NCBI RefSeq assembly: GCF_031458255.1 | Contig: NZ_JAVDYC010000001.1 | Coordinates: 6,581,001 to 6,645,000 of the forward strand | Direction of reading: 5' to 3' | Source of the DNA: Catenuloplanes niger | GTDB lineage: Bacteria > Actinomycetota > Actinomycetes > Mycobacteriales > Micromonosporaceae | Length of the DNA stretch: 64,000 nt | Part shown: positions 17,307-25,810 of the stretch, piece after piece | Layout of the letters: every line of letters begins with the position of its first letter | How positions within the stretch are numbered: position 1 is the first letter of the stretch | Made by a program: the position numbers and the translations under genes | Notes under the pieces: model-generated | What the model was told of the DNA's origin: nothing | The model's database searches: none | Seen by the model: the letters and a program-made list of their open reading frames with translations, nothing else

Positions 17307-18137
17307 ATGCGAATCGAACGATTCAGAGAGTGTCTGGGCGCGGACGCGGCGCGTCTGCGTGTGGCGATCACCGCGGCGCCGACCGCGCCGGTGCCGACCT
17401 GTCCCGGCTGGACCGTGACCGATCTGGCAGACCATGTGACCCAGGTCTACCGGCACAAGACCGAGGTGATCCGGACCGGCGCGTTCCCGGCCGAGCTGTC
17501 GCGGTCCCCGGGGGCCGGCGTGCTGGACCGCTTCGACGCCGAGTTCGCGGCGCTCGCGGCCGAGCTGACCGCGCGCGACGCCGACGAGACCGTGCCGACC
17601 TGGTACCCGCCGGATCAGACCGTCGGCTTCTGGGCGCGGCGGATGGCGCACGAGACCGTGATCCACCGGGTGGACGGCGAGCTGGCGGCCGGGCTGCCGC
17701 GCGCCCCGATCCCGGCGGACCTCGCGGTCGACGGCGTGGACGAGGTGCTGGTGCGCTTCCTGGAGCACGGTTCGCGGCACTGGCCGGACGACTTCGGCGA
17801 CGCGCTGGCGGGCCTCGACGGCCGCACGGTCCGGGTCGCCACGACCGCCGGCGGCTCCTGGCGGGTCCACCTCGCACCCGACGGCGTGACCGTCGCCACC
17901 GACCCGGCGGACATCACCGCGACGGGCGCCGGCGGGGCGGGCATCACCGCGACCGGCGGGGCGGGCATCACCGCGACGGACGCCGGCGGGGCGGATGCCG
18001 ATGCCACGGTGTCCGGTGATCCGGTGGACGTGCTGCTCTGGCTGTGGCGCCGCGGGGGCGCGGACGGTCTGCGCACCACGGGCGATCCCGCGCTGATCGC
18101 CGTGCTGCACGACCTGATGTCGAAACCCACGCTGTAG
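17307..18137 (+). CDS. Mycothiol-dependent maleylpyruvate isomerase-family protein
   Basis: The 276-aa protein opens with a DinB-like/MDMPI N-terminal domain: 'TCPGWTVTDLADHVTQVYRH' holds the metal-binding His, and 'RRMAHETVIHRVDGEL' holds the 'HExxxHR' type His cluster. The C-terminal domain of the family is present but is split by an Ala/Gly/Thr-rich insert at about 205-235, encoded by tandem DNA repeats ('ITATGAGGAG', 'ITATGGAG', 'ITATDAGGAD'). The end, 'GDPVDVLLWLWRRGG', is typical of the family. Such enzymes use mycothiol for isomerisation or detoxification; the substrate here is unknown. The insert is in frame, so the gene looks intact. Confidence 0.85.
   Translation: MRIERFRECLGADAARLRVAITAAPTAPVPTCPGWTVTDLADHVTQVYRHKTEVIRTGAFPAELSRSPGAGVLDRFDAEFAALAAELTARDADETVPTWYPPDQTVGFWARRMAHETVIHRVDGELAAGLPRAPIPADLAVDGVDEVLVRFLEHGSRHWPDDFGDALAGLDGRTVRVATTAGGSWRVHLAPDGVTVATDPADITATGAGGAGITATGGAGITATDAGGADADATVSGDPVDVLLWLWRRGGADGLRTTGDPALIAVLHDLMSKPTL
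17915..17998 (+). repeat. In-frame tandem repeat inside the MDMPI-family gene
   Basis: A unit around ATCACCGCGACGGGCGCC plus GGCGGGGCGGGC is repeated three times with small changes and encodes the Ile-Thr-Ala-Thr/Gly-rich insert. Repeat length is a multiple of three, so copy-number changes would keep the frame. Confidence 0.75.
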
Positions 18138-18305
18138 GGCGGCACCGAACGCGGCGCGGGGCCGCCCGCCACCCGGCACCCGTCAGGATCGGCGCGCGGG
18201 GTGCGGGTGGGCGGGCGGCCCGGGCCCGGAGCGTGCCGCCCGGAACCGGACCGCACGCGCCGGGCGCCCGGTGCCGGCGGGGCCACCGCCGGCACCGGAG
18301 ACCGG

Positions 18306-18548
18306 TCAGACGCCGGGCGTGGCCGGGCGGAGGTCGTCCGCCTCGTTCGGCATCATGATCCACAGGGCCGGGTAGATCAGCAGCTGGCTGCCCGGGATCG
18401 TCAGCAGGACCAGCACGAACAGCAGTCGCGCGACGTTGGCGTCCAGTCCGAAGCGCCGGCCGAGCCCGGCGCAGACGCCGGCCAGCAGGCGGCCCTCACG
18501 CGGCCGGACCAGGCCCTGACTGCGGAAGTGGGTGTGCACGCTAGCCAT
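18306..18548 (-). CDS. PspC-domain membrane protein
   Basis: The 80-aa protein has the PspC signature: 'LVRPREGRLLAGVCAGLGRR' followed by 'FGLDANVARLLFVL' and one or two helices ('LLFVLVLLTIPGSQLLIYPALWIMM', split here by Pro-Gly). PspC relatives sense membrane stress or anchor regulators. The ATG at 18548 is preferred, with GGAGGAG 11 nt upstream; the longer frame has no family match. The gene stands alone, convergent with the MDMPI-family gene. Confidence 0.85.
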   Translation of the reverse strand: MASVHTHFRSQGLVRPREGRLLAGVCAGLGRRFGLDANVARLLFVLVLLTIPGSQLLIYPALWIMMPNEADDLRPATPGV

Positions 18549-18665
18549 CTTCGGATCACTCCTCCGTCTGAGTTCCGGCCGGAGCCGGGCGGCCCGGAGG
18601 CGATGGCGGGGAGAGCACCGCCTTCCGGACCTGCTGCCTCCAGAGTCCTCGAAAGGCGCGTACCC

Positions 18666-18701
18666 GACATCGGGGAACGGCCCCACCCGTTCCCCGATGT
18701 C
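18666..18701 (-). terminator. Terminator of the LLM/FMN-reductase operon
   Basis: GACATCGGGGAACG and CGTTCCCCGATGTC form a perfect 14-bp stem with an 8-nt loop, 11 bp beyond the FMN-reductase stop on the minus strand. Confidence 0.85.
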
Positions 18702-18712
18702 CCGGCTCAGGG

Positions 18713-19327
18713 TTAACCCAGAAGCTGGTCGAACGACGGCGCCGACTCGAACGGGTCGACCACGGTGACCGGCTCGCGCGCCGTGATCAGCGCGGCCAGC
18801 TCGCCGGCGGCGCGGTCGATCCGCTTCGCCAGGCCCTGGTGTGCCTTGCCGCCGCCGGTGCCCCAGTCCTCCGCGGCCGCGTAGACGCCGGTCGGGGCGA
18901 CGACGGACCGCAGGTAGGTGAAGAGCGGGCGGACCGCGTGCTCCAGCACCAGCGAGTGGCGCGGCGTGCCGCCGGTCGCGCCGACCAGCACCGGCTTGTC
19001 CACCAGCGCCTCCTCGTCGACCACGTCGAAGAACGACTTGAACAGGCCGCTGTACGACGCGCGGAACGTCGGCGTGACCGCGATCAGGCCGTCCGCGGCC
19101 GCGACCGCGTCCAGCACCTCGCGCAGCGCACCCGGCGCGAACCCGGTCAGCGTGTTGTTGACGACGTCGTGCGCGTGGTCCCGCAGCTCGATCGTGCGCA
19201 CCTCCACCTCCGCGCCGCGGGTCCGCAGCTCACGGGCGGTCGCGGTGGCGAGGTGGTCGGCGAGCAGCCGGCTCGACGACGGCTGGCTCAGGCCCGCGCT
19301 CACCACGAACAGCTTCCGGGCGGTCAT
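18713..19327 (-). CDS. NAD(P)H-dependent FMN reductase (CE1759/MsuE type)
   Basis: The 204-aa flavodoxin-fold protein has an FMN phosphate loop 'SAGLSQPSSSRLLADHL', then 'VTPTFRASYSGLFKSFFDVV' and 'LVGATGGTPRHSLVLEHAVR', which contact the flavin in MsuE/SsuE-type reductases. It should supply reduced FMN to the LLM-class monooxygenase encoded just upstream, with which it overlaps by 4 bp (ATGA). The pair matches the known CE1758/CE1759-type two-component flavin system; the substrate is unknown. A strong terminator follows. Confidence 0.88.
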   Translation of the reverse strand: MTARKLFVVSAGLSQPSSSRLLADHLATATARELRTRGAEVEVRTIELRDHAHDVVNNTLTGFAPGALREVLDAVAAADGLIAVTPTFRASYSGLFKSFFDVVDEEALVDKPVLVGATGGTPRHSLVLEHAVRPLFTYLRSVVAPTGVYAAAEDWGTGGGKAHQGLAKRIDRAAGELAALITAREPVTVVDPFESAPSFDQLLG

Positions 19328-20439
19328 GCCTGCACCTCCTCGAGGACGTCCTTCTTCTCGGCAGCGGCGGCCGCGACCAGCGACGCGTGCGTGGGCGCGT
19401 CCGGGATGTGCGCCGGACGGCCGATCGCGAACTCCTTGCGCAGCACCGGCAGCACCTCCTCGCCGAGCAGGTCGAGCTGCTCCAGGACGGTCTTCAGCGG
19501 CAGGCCGGCGTGGTCGATCAGCAGCATCATCCGCTGGAAGTCGCCGAAGTGCGTGCGGTAGCTGAGCAGGCGCTCGATGATCTGCTGCGGGCTGCCCACG
19601 GTCAGCGGCGTCTCCCGGCTGAAGTCCTCCAGCGTCGGGCCGTGGCCGTAGACCGGCGCGTTGTCGAAGTACGGCCGGAACTCGTCGATCGCGTCCTGCG
19701 AGTTCTTCCGCATGAAGATCTGGCCGCCGACGCCGACGATCGCCTGGTCCTCCGCGCCGTGGCCGTAGTGCGCGAACCGCTTCCGGTAGAACTCGATCAT
19801 GCGCTTGGAGTGGTCGAACGGCCAGAAGATGCCGTTGTGCAGGAAGCCGTCCCCGTAGTACGCGGCCTGCTCGGCGATCTCGGGGCTGCGGATCGAGCCG
19901 TGCCAGACGAACGGGGGCACGCCGTCCAGCGGCCGGGGCGTGGACGTGAAGCCCTGCAGCGGCGTGCGGAACTTGCCCTCCCAGTCGACGACGTCCTCGC
20001 GCCACAGCCGGCGCAGCAGCCCGTAGTTCTCGATCGCCAGCGGGATGCCGGTGCGGATGTCCTGCCCGAACCACGGGTAGACCGGGCCGGTGTTGCCGCG
20101 GCCCATCAGCAGGTCCACCCGGCCATCCGCCAGGTGCTGCAGCATCGCGTAGTCCTCGGCGATCTTCACCGGGTCGTTCGTGGTGATCAGCGTGGTCGCG
20201 GTGGAGAGGAGGATCCGCTCCGTCCGCGCCGCGATCCAGCCGAGCATGGTGGTCGGTGACGAGGGCACGAACGGATGGTTGTGGTGCTCACCGGTCGCGA
20301 AGACGTCGAGCCCGACCTCCTCCGCCTTCAGCGCGATCTGCATCATCGCCTTGATGCGCTCGTTCTCCGTGGGGGTCCGCCCGTTCGTCGGGTCGGTGGT
20401 CACGTCGCCCACGGAGAAGATCCCGAACTGCATTGGCAT
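19324..20439 (-). CDS. LLM-class flavin-dependent oxidoreductase (CE1758 type)
   Basis: The 371-aa protein is a luciferase-like TIM barrel: 'FATGEHHNHPFVPSSPTTML', 'TERILLSTATTLITTNDPVK', 'DGRVDLLMGRGNTGPVY', 'QAAYYGDGFLHNGIFWPF' and 'VGSPQQIIERLL' are family motifs. It should use FMNH2 from the adjacent reductase to oxidise an unknown substrate. The ATG at 20439 follows GGAGG. A 13-bp box upstream (20468-20480) also occurs before the MarR gene at 26461, suggesting MarR control. Confidence 0.9.
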   Translation of the reverse strand: MPMQFGIFSVGDVTTDPTNGRTPTENERIKAMMQIALKAEEVGLDVFATGEHHNHPFVPSSPTTMLGWIAARTERILLSTATTLITTNDPVKIAEDYAMLQHLADGRVDLLMGRGNTGPVYPWFGQDIRTGIPLAIENYGLLRRLWREDVVDWEGKFRTPLQGFTSTPRPLDGVPPFVWHGSIRSPEIAEQAAYYGDGFLHNGIFWPFDHSKRMIEFYRKRFAHYGHGAEDQAIVGVGGQIFMRKNSQDAIDEFRPYFDNAPVYGHGPTLEDFSRETPLTVGSPQQIIERLLSYRTHFGDFQRMMLLIDHAGLPLKTVLEQLDLLGEEVLPVLRKEFAIGRPAHIPDAPTHASLVAAAAAEKKDVLEEVQA

Positions 20440-20467
20440 GGTCCCGCCTCCGTCGTACCGCTGATTC

Positions 20468-20480
20468 GTTCAAATCTTAA
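20468..20480 (-). promoter_or_regulatory. Putative MarR box upstream of the LLM operon
   Basis: On the minus strand the box reads TTAAGATTTGAAC, 28 bp before the LLM start. The MarR gene promoter has TTAAAATCTGAAC, 11 of 13 identical, in an otherwise GC-rich genome. Both lie where RNA polymerase would bind. Confidence 0.5.
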
Positions 20481-20613
20481 CTATTACGTCGGCAAGTAAC
20501 CAGGCCCGGCACCGCACTATTCCACCGCCGGCCGCGCTCACCGAGACGCGGCTCACACCCGGCGCCCGGGGGTACGCCGCTCCGCGTCCGAGTCCGCGCG
20601 GAGACGGCTCACC

Positions 20614-20850
20614 TCACCTCCGTAGCGGCAGTGCGGACACGCGCAGGTAGATCTCGCGCACCGCCCCCGCGTCCGTCGGTGCGCGGCGGCAGAACCCGCG
20701 CACCCGTACCCACGGCTCGCCGTCGAGAGTCACCCGTTCCAGGAGCTCCTCCACGACGATCGACAGCTGGCCCACGCCGAACTTGTAGTCCTGTTCCTTC
20801 AGCGTGAGCTCGTCGCCCGGCCGCAGCCGGGGCTTCGGGGTGTCGGTCAC
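20614..20850 (-). CDS. Small conserved hypothetical protein, 78 aa
   Basis: Starting at GTG 20850 the protein begins MTDTPKPRLRPGDELTLKEQ and continues 'DYKFGVGQLSIVVEELLERV' and 'GEPWVRVRGFCRR'. The composition suggests a compact beta-barrel of SH3-like size. There is no signal or membrane helix. A longer start at 20910 is possible, but the extra N-terminus is less protein-like. The function is unknown; it is divergent from the Nudix-APH fusion gene. Confidence 0.7.
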   Translation of the reverse strand: MTDTPKPRLRPGDELTLKEQDYKFGVGQLSIVVEELLERVTLDGEPWVRVRGFCRRAPTDAGAVREIYLRVSALPLRR

Positions 20851-21032
20851 CGGACCGCCCCCAGCGGTGCGGCCGGCCTCTTCCAGTGATGCATGACGAC
20901 ACTCCCTCATCCGAAGCAGAGGGGCGGCGCCGTCCAGGTGGTGCGGTCATCCTGCCGTAACCGGGTGGGTTCCACCGTCCCGGAACCCCGATCGGCTGAT
21001 CACTCGTGCGGGTGTTGATAGGTTCCTCGGTC

Positions 21033-22253
21033 ATGTCCCGCGTCGTGACGCTCGTGCTCGTCGACCCCGCCGGTGCCGTGCTCGGGGCGCTCCCGCCCTA
21101 CGAGGTGCCGATGCCCTGGTGGCAGGAGGTCGCCGACGTGGTGGACGGCGCCCGCCAGCACTACGGCGTGGACGTCACCGTGCTGCGGCTGCTGCGCGCG
21201 TCCCGCGACCGCCCGCACGGCGGCGAGGTGACCTACGCGGCCGAGCTGCACGGTCCCGGCACGCCGTCCATGGTGGACGCGGACGAGGCCGACGTCGCGG
21301 CGCTGGCCCCGCACGCGCGGCGGGCGCCGTGGGCGCGGACCGGCGGGCCCGGCGCCACCACGGCCTGGGCCGCGGACCGGCTCGCGTCGCGCGGCCGGCT
21401 CGTGGTCCGCACGGTCCAGCAGCGCACCTGGAACCTGTCCGCGATCTGGCGGGTGGAGACCGTGTCCGCGGACGGCGGCGGGCCCGGTCCGGTCGACATC
21501 GCGCGCGCCCCGGCCTGGATCAAGCAGGTGCCGTCGTTCTTCGCGCACGAGGCCGCGGTGCTGCGCTGGCTCGGCCACGCCCTGCCCGGCGCCGCCCCGG
21601 AGTTGCTGGCCGTGGCGGAGCCCGGCCGGCTGCTGCTCGCGCACGTGCCGGGCACCGGGCTGTACGAGGCCGGCGCCGCCGAGCGGGACGAGCTGGCCGC
21701 GCGCATGCACCGGATCCAGGTGCGGGCCGCTCCGGACCTGGACCGGCTGCTCGCGGACGGCCTGCCGGACCTGCGCGCGCCCCGGCTCGCCGCGCGGATC
21801 CGGGCGGTGCTGGCCGCGTACGCGCCGGACGACCCGGTGCTGACCGCGCTCGCGGACGGCTTGGACGCGCGCCTCGCCGCGGTGGCGGAGTGCGCGCTGC
21901 CGGACACGCTGGTCCACGGCGACCTGCACCCCGGCAACGCGATCGGCGCGCACGACGCCCGGGTGATCATCGACTGGGGTGACGCGTTCGCCGGGCACCC
22001 GGCGTTCGACATCCTGCGGCTGACCGAGGGCGTGCCGGAGGCGCCCGCGCTGATCGCGTCGTGGGCCGCGCGCTGGCGGGCGGACGTGTCCGGCTGCGAT
22101 CCCGAGCACGCGGTCGCGCTGCTGGCACCGGTCGCCGCACTGCGCAACGCGGCCGTCTACGCCGGTTTCCTGGACCGGATCGAGCCGTCCGAGGCGCCGT
22201 TCCACGCGGCCGACGTACCGTTCTGGCTCGACGCCGCGCGTGCCCTACTGTGA
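21033..22253 (+). CDS. Nudix-like/aminoglycoside phosphotransferase-like fusion protein
   Basis: The 406-aa protein begins with a Nudix-like fold (residues about 1-130: 'VTLVLVDPAGAVLGALPPYE', 'WWQEVADVVDGARQHYGVDV') but lacks the GX5EX7REUXEEXGU catalytic box, so hydrolase activity is unlikely. Residues about 165-406 are an APH/choline-kinase-like domain with the catalytic loop 'LVHGDLHPGNAIG' and the metal motif 'VIIDWGDAFAGHPAFDIL'. It probably phosphorylates a small molecule; resistance cannot be inferred. The ATG at 21033 is preferred over the upstream frame start. The methyltransferase gene begins 4 bp after its stop. Confidence 0.8.
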   Translation: MSRVVTLVLVDPAGAVLGALPPYEVPMPWWQEVADVVDGARQHYGVDVTVLRLLRASRDRPHGGEVTYAAELHGPGTPSMVDADEADVAALAPHARRAPWARTGGPGATTAWAADRLASRGRLVVRTVQQRTWNLSAIWRVETVSADGGGPGPVDIARAPAWIKQVPSFFAHEAAVLRWLGHALPGAAPELLAVAEPGRLLLAHVPGTGLYEAGAAERDELAARMHRIQVRAAPDLDRLLADGLPDLRAPRLAARIRAVLAAYAPDDPVLTALADGLDARLAAVAECALPDTLVHGDLHPGNAIGAHDARVIIDWGDAFAGHPAFDILRLTEGVPEAPALIASWAARWRADVSGCDPEHAVALLAPVAALRNAAVYAGFLDRIEPSEAPFHAADVPFWLDAARALL

Positions 22254-22257
22254 GTGA

Positions 22258-23343
22258 ATGACCGCGATCGATCGGTACCTGGCGGAGCTGGACGCGGCCG
22301 GCGTGCTGACCGGCCCCGCGCTGGCCCGGGCGTTCCGGGCCGTGCCCCGGGAGATCTTCGTGGCCGCGGGCTTCCGCGGCCCGGGCGGCGGCTGGACCGT
22401 GCCCGGCGACCCCGGCTTCCTGGACGCGGTCTATCGCAACGCCGCGCTGGTGACCAAGGTGCACGGCGGCGTGCCGGTCAGCTCGTCCAGTCAGCCGTCG
22501 CTGATGGCGCAGATGCTCACCGCGCTGGACGTCGCGCCCGGCCACCGGGTGCTGGAGATCGGCGCCGGCACCGGCTACAACGCGGCGCTGCTGGCCGCGC
22601 TCGGCGCGGACGTGACCAGCGTCGAGGTGCAGGAGGACGTGGCCGCCGCGGCCGAGGCGGCGCTGGCCCGGGCCGGGGTCACCGGAGCGCGGGTCCGCCG
22701 GGCGGACGGCTGGGACGGCGCGCCCGGCCGTGCGCCGTTCGACCGGATCATCGGCACCGTCGGCGTCACCGGCCTCTCCGCGGCCTGGTGGGAGCAGCTG
22801 GCGCCGGACGGTGTGGTGGTGGCGCCGATCGCGCACGGCGGGCTGCACCCGGTGCTGGTGGTCCGCCGGACGCCGGACCGGCCCGAGGCGCGGGTGCTGT
22901 GCCCGGCCGGGTTCATGGTGGCGGCCGGCGCGCTCGCCGCCCGGCACGCCGGCTCGCACCCGTCACCGGTGCTTCCGCCGCTGCCGGCGGAGCTCCCGAC
23001 CGTACCCCCGGTGAATCTTGATCTTGAGGGTTATCACGATCTGTGGTTCTTCGCCGCGGCCCGGGACCGGCGGGTCACCGCGGCGCCGGCGCTGCTCGCC
23101 GACCACCTGGGCGGCCTCGCGCTGTGCGAGCCGGGGTCGCTGGCCGCGATGCTGCCGGACGGCCGGATCCGCCCGCACGGCCCGGCCGGGGAACGGCTGG
23201 CGGGCGACCTCGCCGCGCTGGTCGCGGAGTGGCGCGCGGCCGGATCGCCGCCGCTGACGGCGTGGCGGGTCACCCTCGCGCCCGGCGGTGACCCGGCGCG
23301 CCCGGTCTGGGTGCCGGCCGCGTTCGCCACGGCGGGCGGTTAG
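22258..23343 (+). CDS. PCMT-type SAM-dependent methyltransferase
   Basis: The 361-aa protein resembles protein-L-isoaspartate O-methyltransferase: 'RAFRAVPREIFVAAGFRG', 'VSSSSQPSLMAQMLTAL', the SAM loop 'VLEIGAGTGYNAALLAALG', and 'DRIIGTVGVTGL'. A C-terminal extension of about 150 residues follows the core, as in actinomycete relatives that may modify peptides or other proteins. The gene starts 4 bp after the Nudix-APH gene, so they likely share a transcript. Substrate unknown; repair of isoaspartate is only one option. Confidence 0.85.
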   Translation: MTAIDRYLAELDAAGVLTGPALARAFRAVPREIFVAAGFRGPGGGWTVPGDPGFLDAVYRNAALVTKVHGGVPVSSSSQPSLMAQMLTALDVAPGHRVLEIGAGTGYNAALLAALGADVTSVEVQEDVAAAAEAALARAGVTGARVRRADGWDGAPGRAPFDRIIGTVGVTGLSAAWWEQLAPDGVVVAPIAHGGLHPVLVVRRTPDRPEARVLCPAGFMVAAGALAARHAGSHPSPVLPPLPAELPTVPPVNLDLEGYHDLWFFAAARDRRVTAAPALLADHLGGLALCEPGSLAAMLPDGRIRPHGPAGERLAGDLAALVAEWRAAGSPPLTAWRVTLAPGGDPARPVWVPAAFATAGG

Positions 23344-23458
23344 CGGTCGCCCGTCCCACTCGCGGAGGCCGGAGCGTCCTGGCCGGTACTGCCGTGAATT
23401 GCTCATCCGGGCCGTTCTCCGGTCGATGGCGAGACGAGGGACTTTCGAGGAGGCCGCG

Positions 23459-25804
23459 ATGGACCGGGGCGGGGCGGCCGGTGTGCCGAGGCTGCGGCCG
23501 TCTCCACTGCTCGTCGCGGCCACGCTGATCGCGCTCTGGTCCGTCACCTGGTTCGCGGTCACGCTGGCGCACCCGTTCACGCCCGAGTTCGTCGGCTGGC
23601 TGACCACGCCGGTGCTGCCGCTGCTCGGCGCGGCCGCGGCCTGGCAGGCCGCCGGCGCGGACGGACAGGGCCCCACGGCGCAGCGGTTCTGGCAGCGGTT
23701 CGGGCTGGCGTCCGTGCTGGGCGGCATCGCGGCGGCCAGTCACGCCTCGGACTGGCTGACCGCACCGCAGCGCCCGCCGCCGATCGGCCCACTCACCGTC
23801 TCGCTCCACCTGGTCGGCGGGATGCTCACGCTGTGGGCGCTGCTCGGCCTGCCGATCGAACGCGCCCGCCGGGCCGGGCTGCGCTTCGCGATGGACATGT
23901 CGATCGTGCTGCTGGCCACCGGTCTCTTCCTCTGGTACGGCGTGCTGCGGCACGCGGACGACGGCCCGCTCTCGGCCACCGGGCTCACGTTCGTGCTGGT
24001 GCTCGGCGCGATCGGGGTGACCGCGCTGGTCGCGTTCGCCAAGCTCGCGGTCGGCGGCGTGGACGGCGTCGACCGGACCGCGATGCACCTGCTCGGCGCC
24101 GCGTTCGTCGGTGGGCTCGCGACCGGCGTGCTCCACCCGGCGCTGGCCGGCCGCGCCGACCTGAACCCGGTGCAGCTCGCGCTCCCGGTCATGTACCTGC
24201 TGGTGGTCCTCGCGGCCGACCGGCAGCGGCGTGCCGCCGGCCTGCCCGGCCCGGAGCGGGTCCGGCGCGAGTCGTTCAGCACCGTGCCGTACATTGCGGT
24301 CGGCGCCACCGGCGTCCTGCTCGTCGCGGTCAGCTGGGGTGACCCGGTCGCCGGCGTGATCGCGGTGGTCGCCATGGTGCTGACCGGCATCGTGATCGCC
24401 CGGCAGCTGCTCGCGCTGGCCGAGAACGGCCGCCTGCTCGCCCGGGTCGACGCCAGCCTCCAGGAACTGCGCCGGGTGCAGGACGAACTGACCACCCAGG
24501 CCACCCACGACGTGCTCACCGGCCTGGCGAACCGCGCGCTGTTCGAACGCCGCTCCCGGGAGGCGATGGGCGACCTGACCGGCGACCGGGTGCTGCACGT
24601 CGCGCTGATCGACCTGGACGACTTCAAGGGCGTCAACGACCGCCTCGGGCACGCGGTCGGCGACGCGCTGCTGGCCGTGGTCGCGGAACGCCTGCAACGC
24701 TGCGTCCGGTCCGGTGACACGGTCGCCCGGCTCGGCGGCGACGAGTTCGCGATGATCCTGGAACACGCCACGCCGGGGACCGCGACCACGGTGATGAACC
24801 GGGTCGCCGAGGTCCTCGGCGAGCCGATCTCCGCGCACGGCCACGACCTGCTGGTCCGCGCCAGCGTGGGCCTGGCCCAGGCCGGCGTCGGCGACACCCC
24901 CGACGAGCTGCTGCGCCGCGCGGACGTGGCGATGTACGCGGCGAAGGCGGCCGGCAAGGGCCGCTACGCGCACTACAGCCCCGACCTGGACGCGCACCAG
25001 GCCGCGGACGCGCGGCTCGCCGCCGACCTGCAGCAGGCCATCGACTCCGCCCAGTTCGACCTGCTCTACCAGCCCATCGTGCGGCTCGCGGACGGTCGCT
25101 GGACCGGTGCCGAGGCGCTGGTCCGCTGGCGGCACCCGGCTCGCGGCCTGATCAGCCCCGAGGAGTTCCTGGCCACCGCGGAACGCACCGGGCTGATCGT
25201 GCCGCTCGGCGACTGGGTGCTGCGCGCGGCCTGCGCCCAGGCGGTCCGCTGGCGTGCGCTGTGCGGCGACGACGCGCCGGTGATCGGCATCAACGTCTCG
25301 GACCGGCAGCTGCGGGAGACCGGCTTCGCGTCCCGGGTGACCGAGCTGCTGCACGCGGCGGCGCTGCCCCCGGCCGCGCTGTCGGTGGAGATCACCGAGG
25401 CGACCGCGCTGGGCGGTGGGTCGGCCATCGCGATGGTGGGGGAACTGCGGCGGTGCGGGATCCGGGTGACGCTGGACGACTTCGGGGCGGGGGCGTCGTC
25501 GCTGGATCTGCTGCGCCGGGCGCCGGTGCAGGGGTTGAAGATCGACAAGGCGTTCGTCCGCAACATCGACGGCGGGGCCTCGTCGCAGGAGGTGGTCATC
25601 TCGGCGGCGATGGTGCGGATCGCGGCGGGGCTGCGGTTGACGGCGTCGGCGGCGGGCGTGGAGACGGCCGCGCAGGCGGCGGCGTTGCGCGACATGGGAT
25701 ACCTGTCGGCGCAGGGCTACCACTTCGCGCCGCCGCTGACGGCGGACGACTTCACCGGCCGGCTCATGTCGTCCCCACGGGCCACGTCGGTCCCGTCCGG
25801 CTGA
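23459..25804 (+). CDS. Membrane-bound GGDEF-EAL cyclic-di-GMP protein
   Basis: The 781-aa protein starts at ATG 23459 after GAGGAGG. The first 320 residues hold about ten membrane helices. A short coiled linker ('SLQELRRVQDELTTQATHD') leads to a GGDEF domain with an intact 'RLGGDEFAMILE' active site, then an EAL domain with 'GAEALVRWRHP', 'INVSDRQLRE', 'VEITEATAL' and 'VTLDDFGAGASSLDLL'. All key residues of both domains are present, so both c-di-GMP synthesis and hydrolysis are possible. The last segment reads 'SAAGVETAAQ' rather than the usual AEGVE(T) motif, so a Glu near the end of the EAL site is replaced by Ala; this may reduce hydrolysis. Confidence 0.92.
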   Translation: MDRGGAAGVPRLRPSPLLVAATLIALWSVTWFAVTLAHPFTPEFVGWLTTPVLPLLGAAAAWQAAGADGQGPTAQRFWQRFGLASVLGGIAAASHASDWLTAPQRPPPIGPLTVSLHLVGGMLTLWALLGLPIERARRAGLRFAMDMSIVLLATGLFLWYGVLRHADDGPLSATGLTFVLVLGAIGVTALVAFAKLAVGGVDGVDRTAMHLLGAAFVGGLATGVLHPALAGRADLNPVQLALPVMYLLVVLAADRQRRAAGLPGPERVRRESFSTVPYIAVGATGVLLVAVSWGDPVAGVIAVVAMVLTGIVIARQLLALAENGRLLARVDASLQELRRVQDELTTQATHDVLTGLANRALFERRSREAMGDLTGDRVLHVALIDLDDFKGVNDRLGHAVGDALLAVVAERLQRCVRSGDTVARLGGDEFAMILEHATPGTATTVMNRVAEVLGEPISAHGHDLLVRASVGLAQAGVGDTPDELLRRADVAMYAAKAAGKGRYAHYSPDLDAHQAADARLAADLQQAIDSAQFDLLYQPIVRLADGRWTGAEALVRWRHPARGLISPEEFLATAERTGLIVPLGDWVLRAACAQAVRWRALCGDDAPVIGINVSDRQLRETGFASRVTELLHAAALPPAALSVEITEATALGGGSAIAMVGELRRCGIRVTLDDFGAGASSLDLLRRAPVQGLKIDKAFVRNIDGGASSQEVVISAAMVRIAAGLRLTASAAGVETAAQAAALRDMGYLSAQGYHFAPPLTADDFTGRLMSSPRATSVPSG

Positions 25805-25810
25805 GAGCGA

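Noticed and set aside
21006-22253. Antibiotic-resistance aminoglycoside phosphotransferase
   Set aside because: The APH fold is broad and the fused N-terminal domain and context do not support a resistance role.
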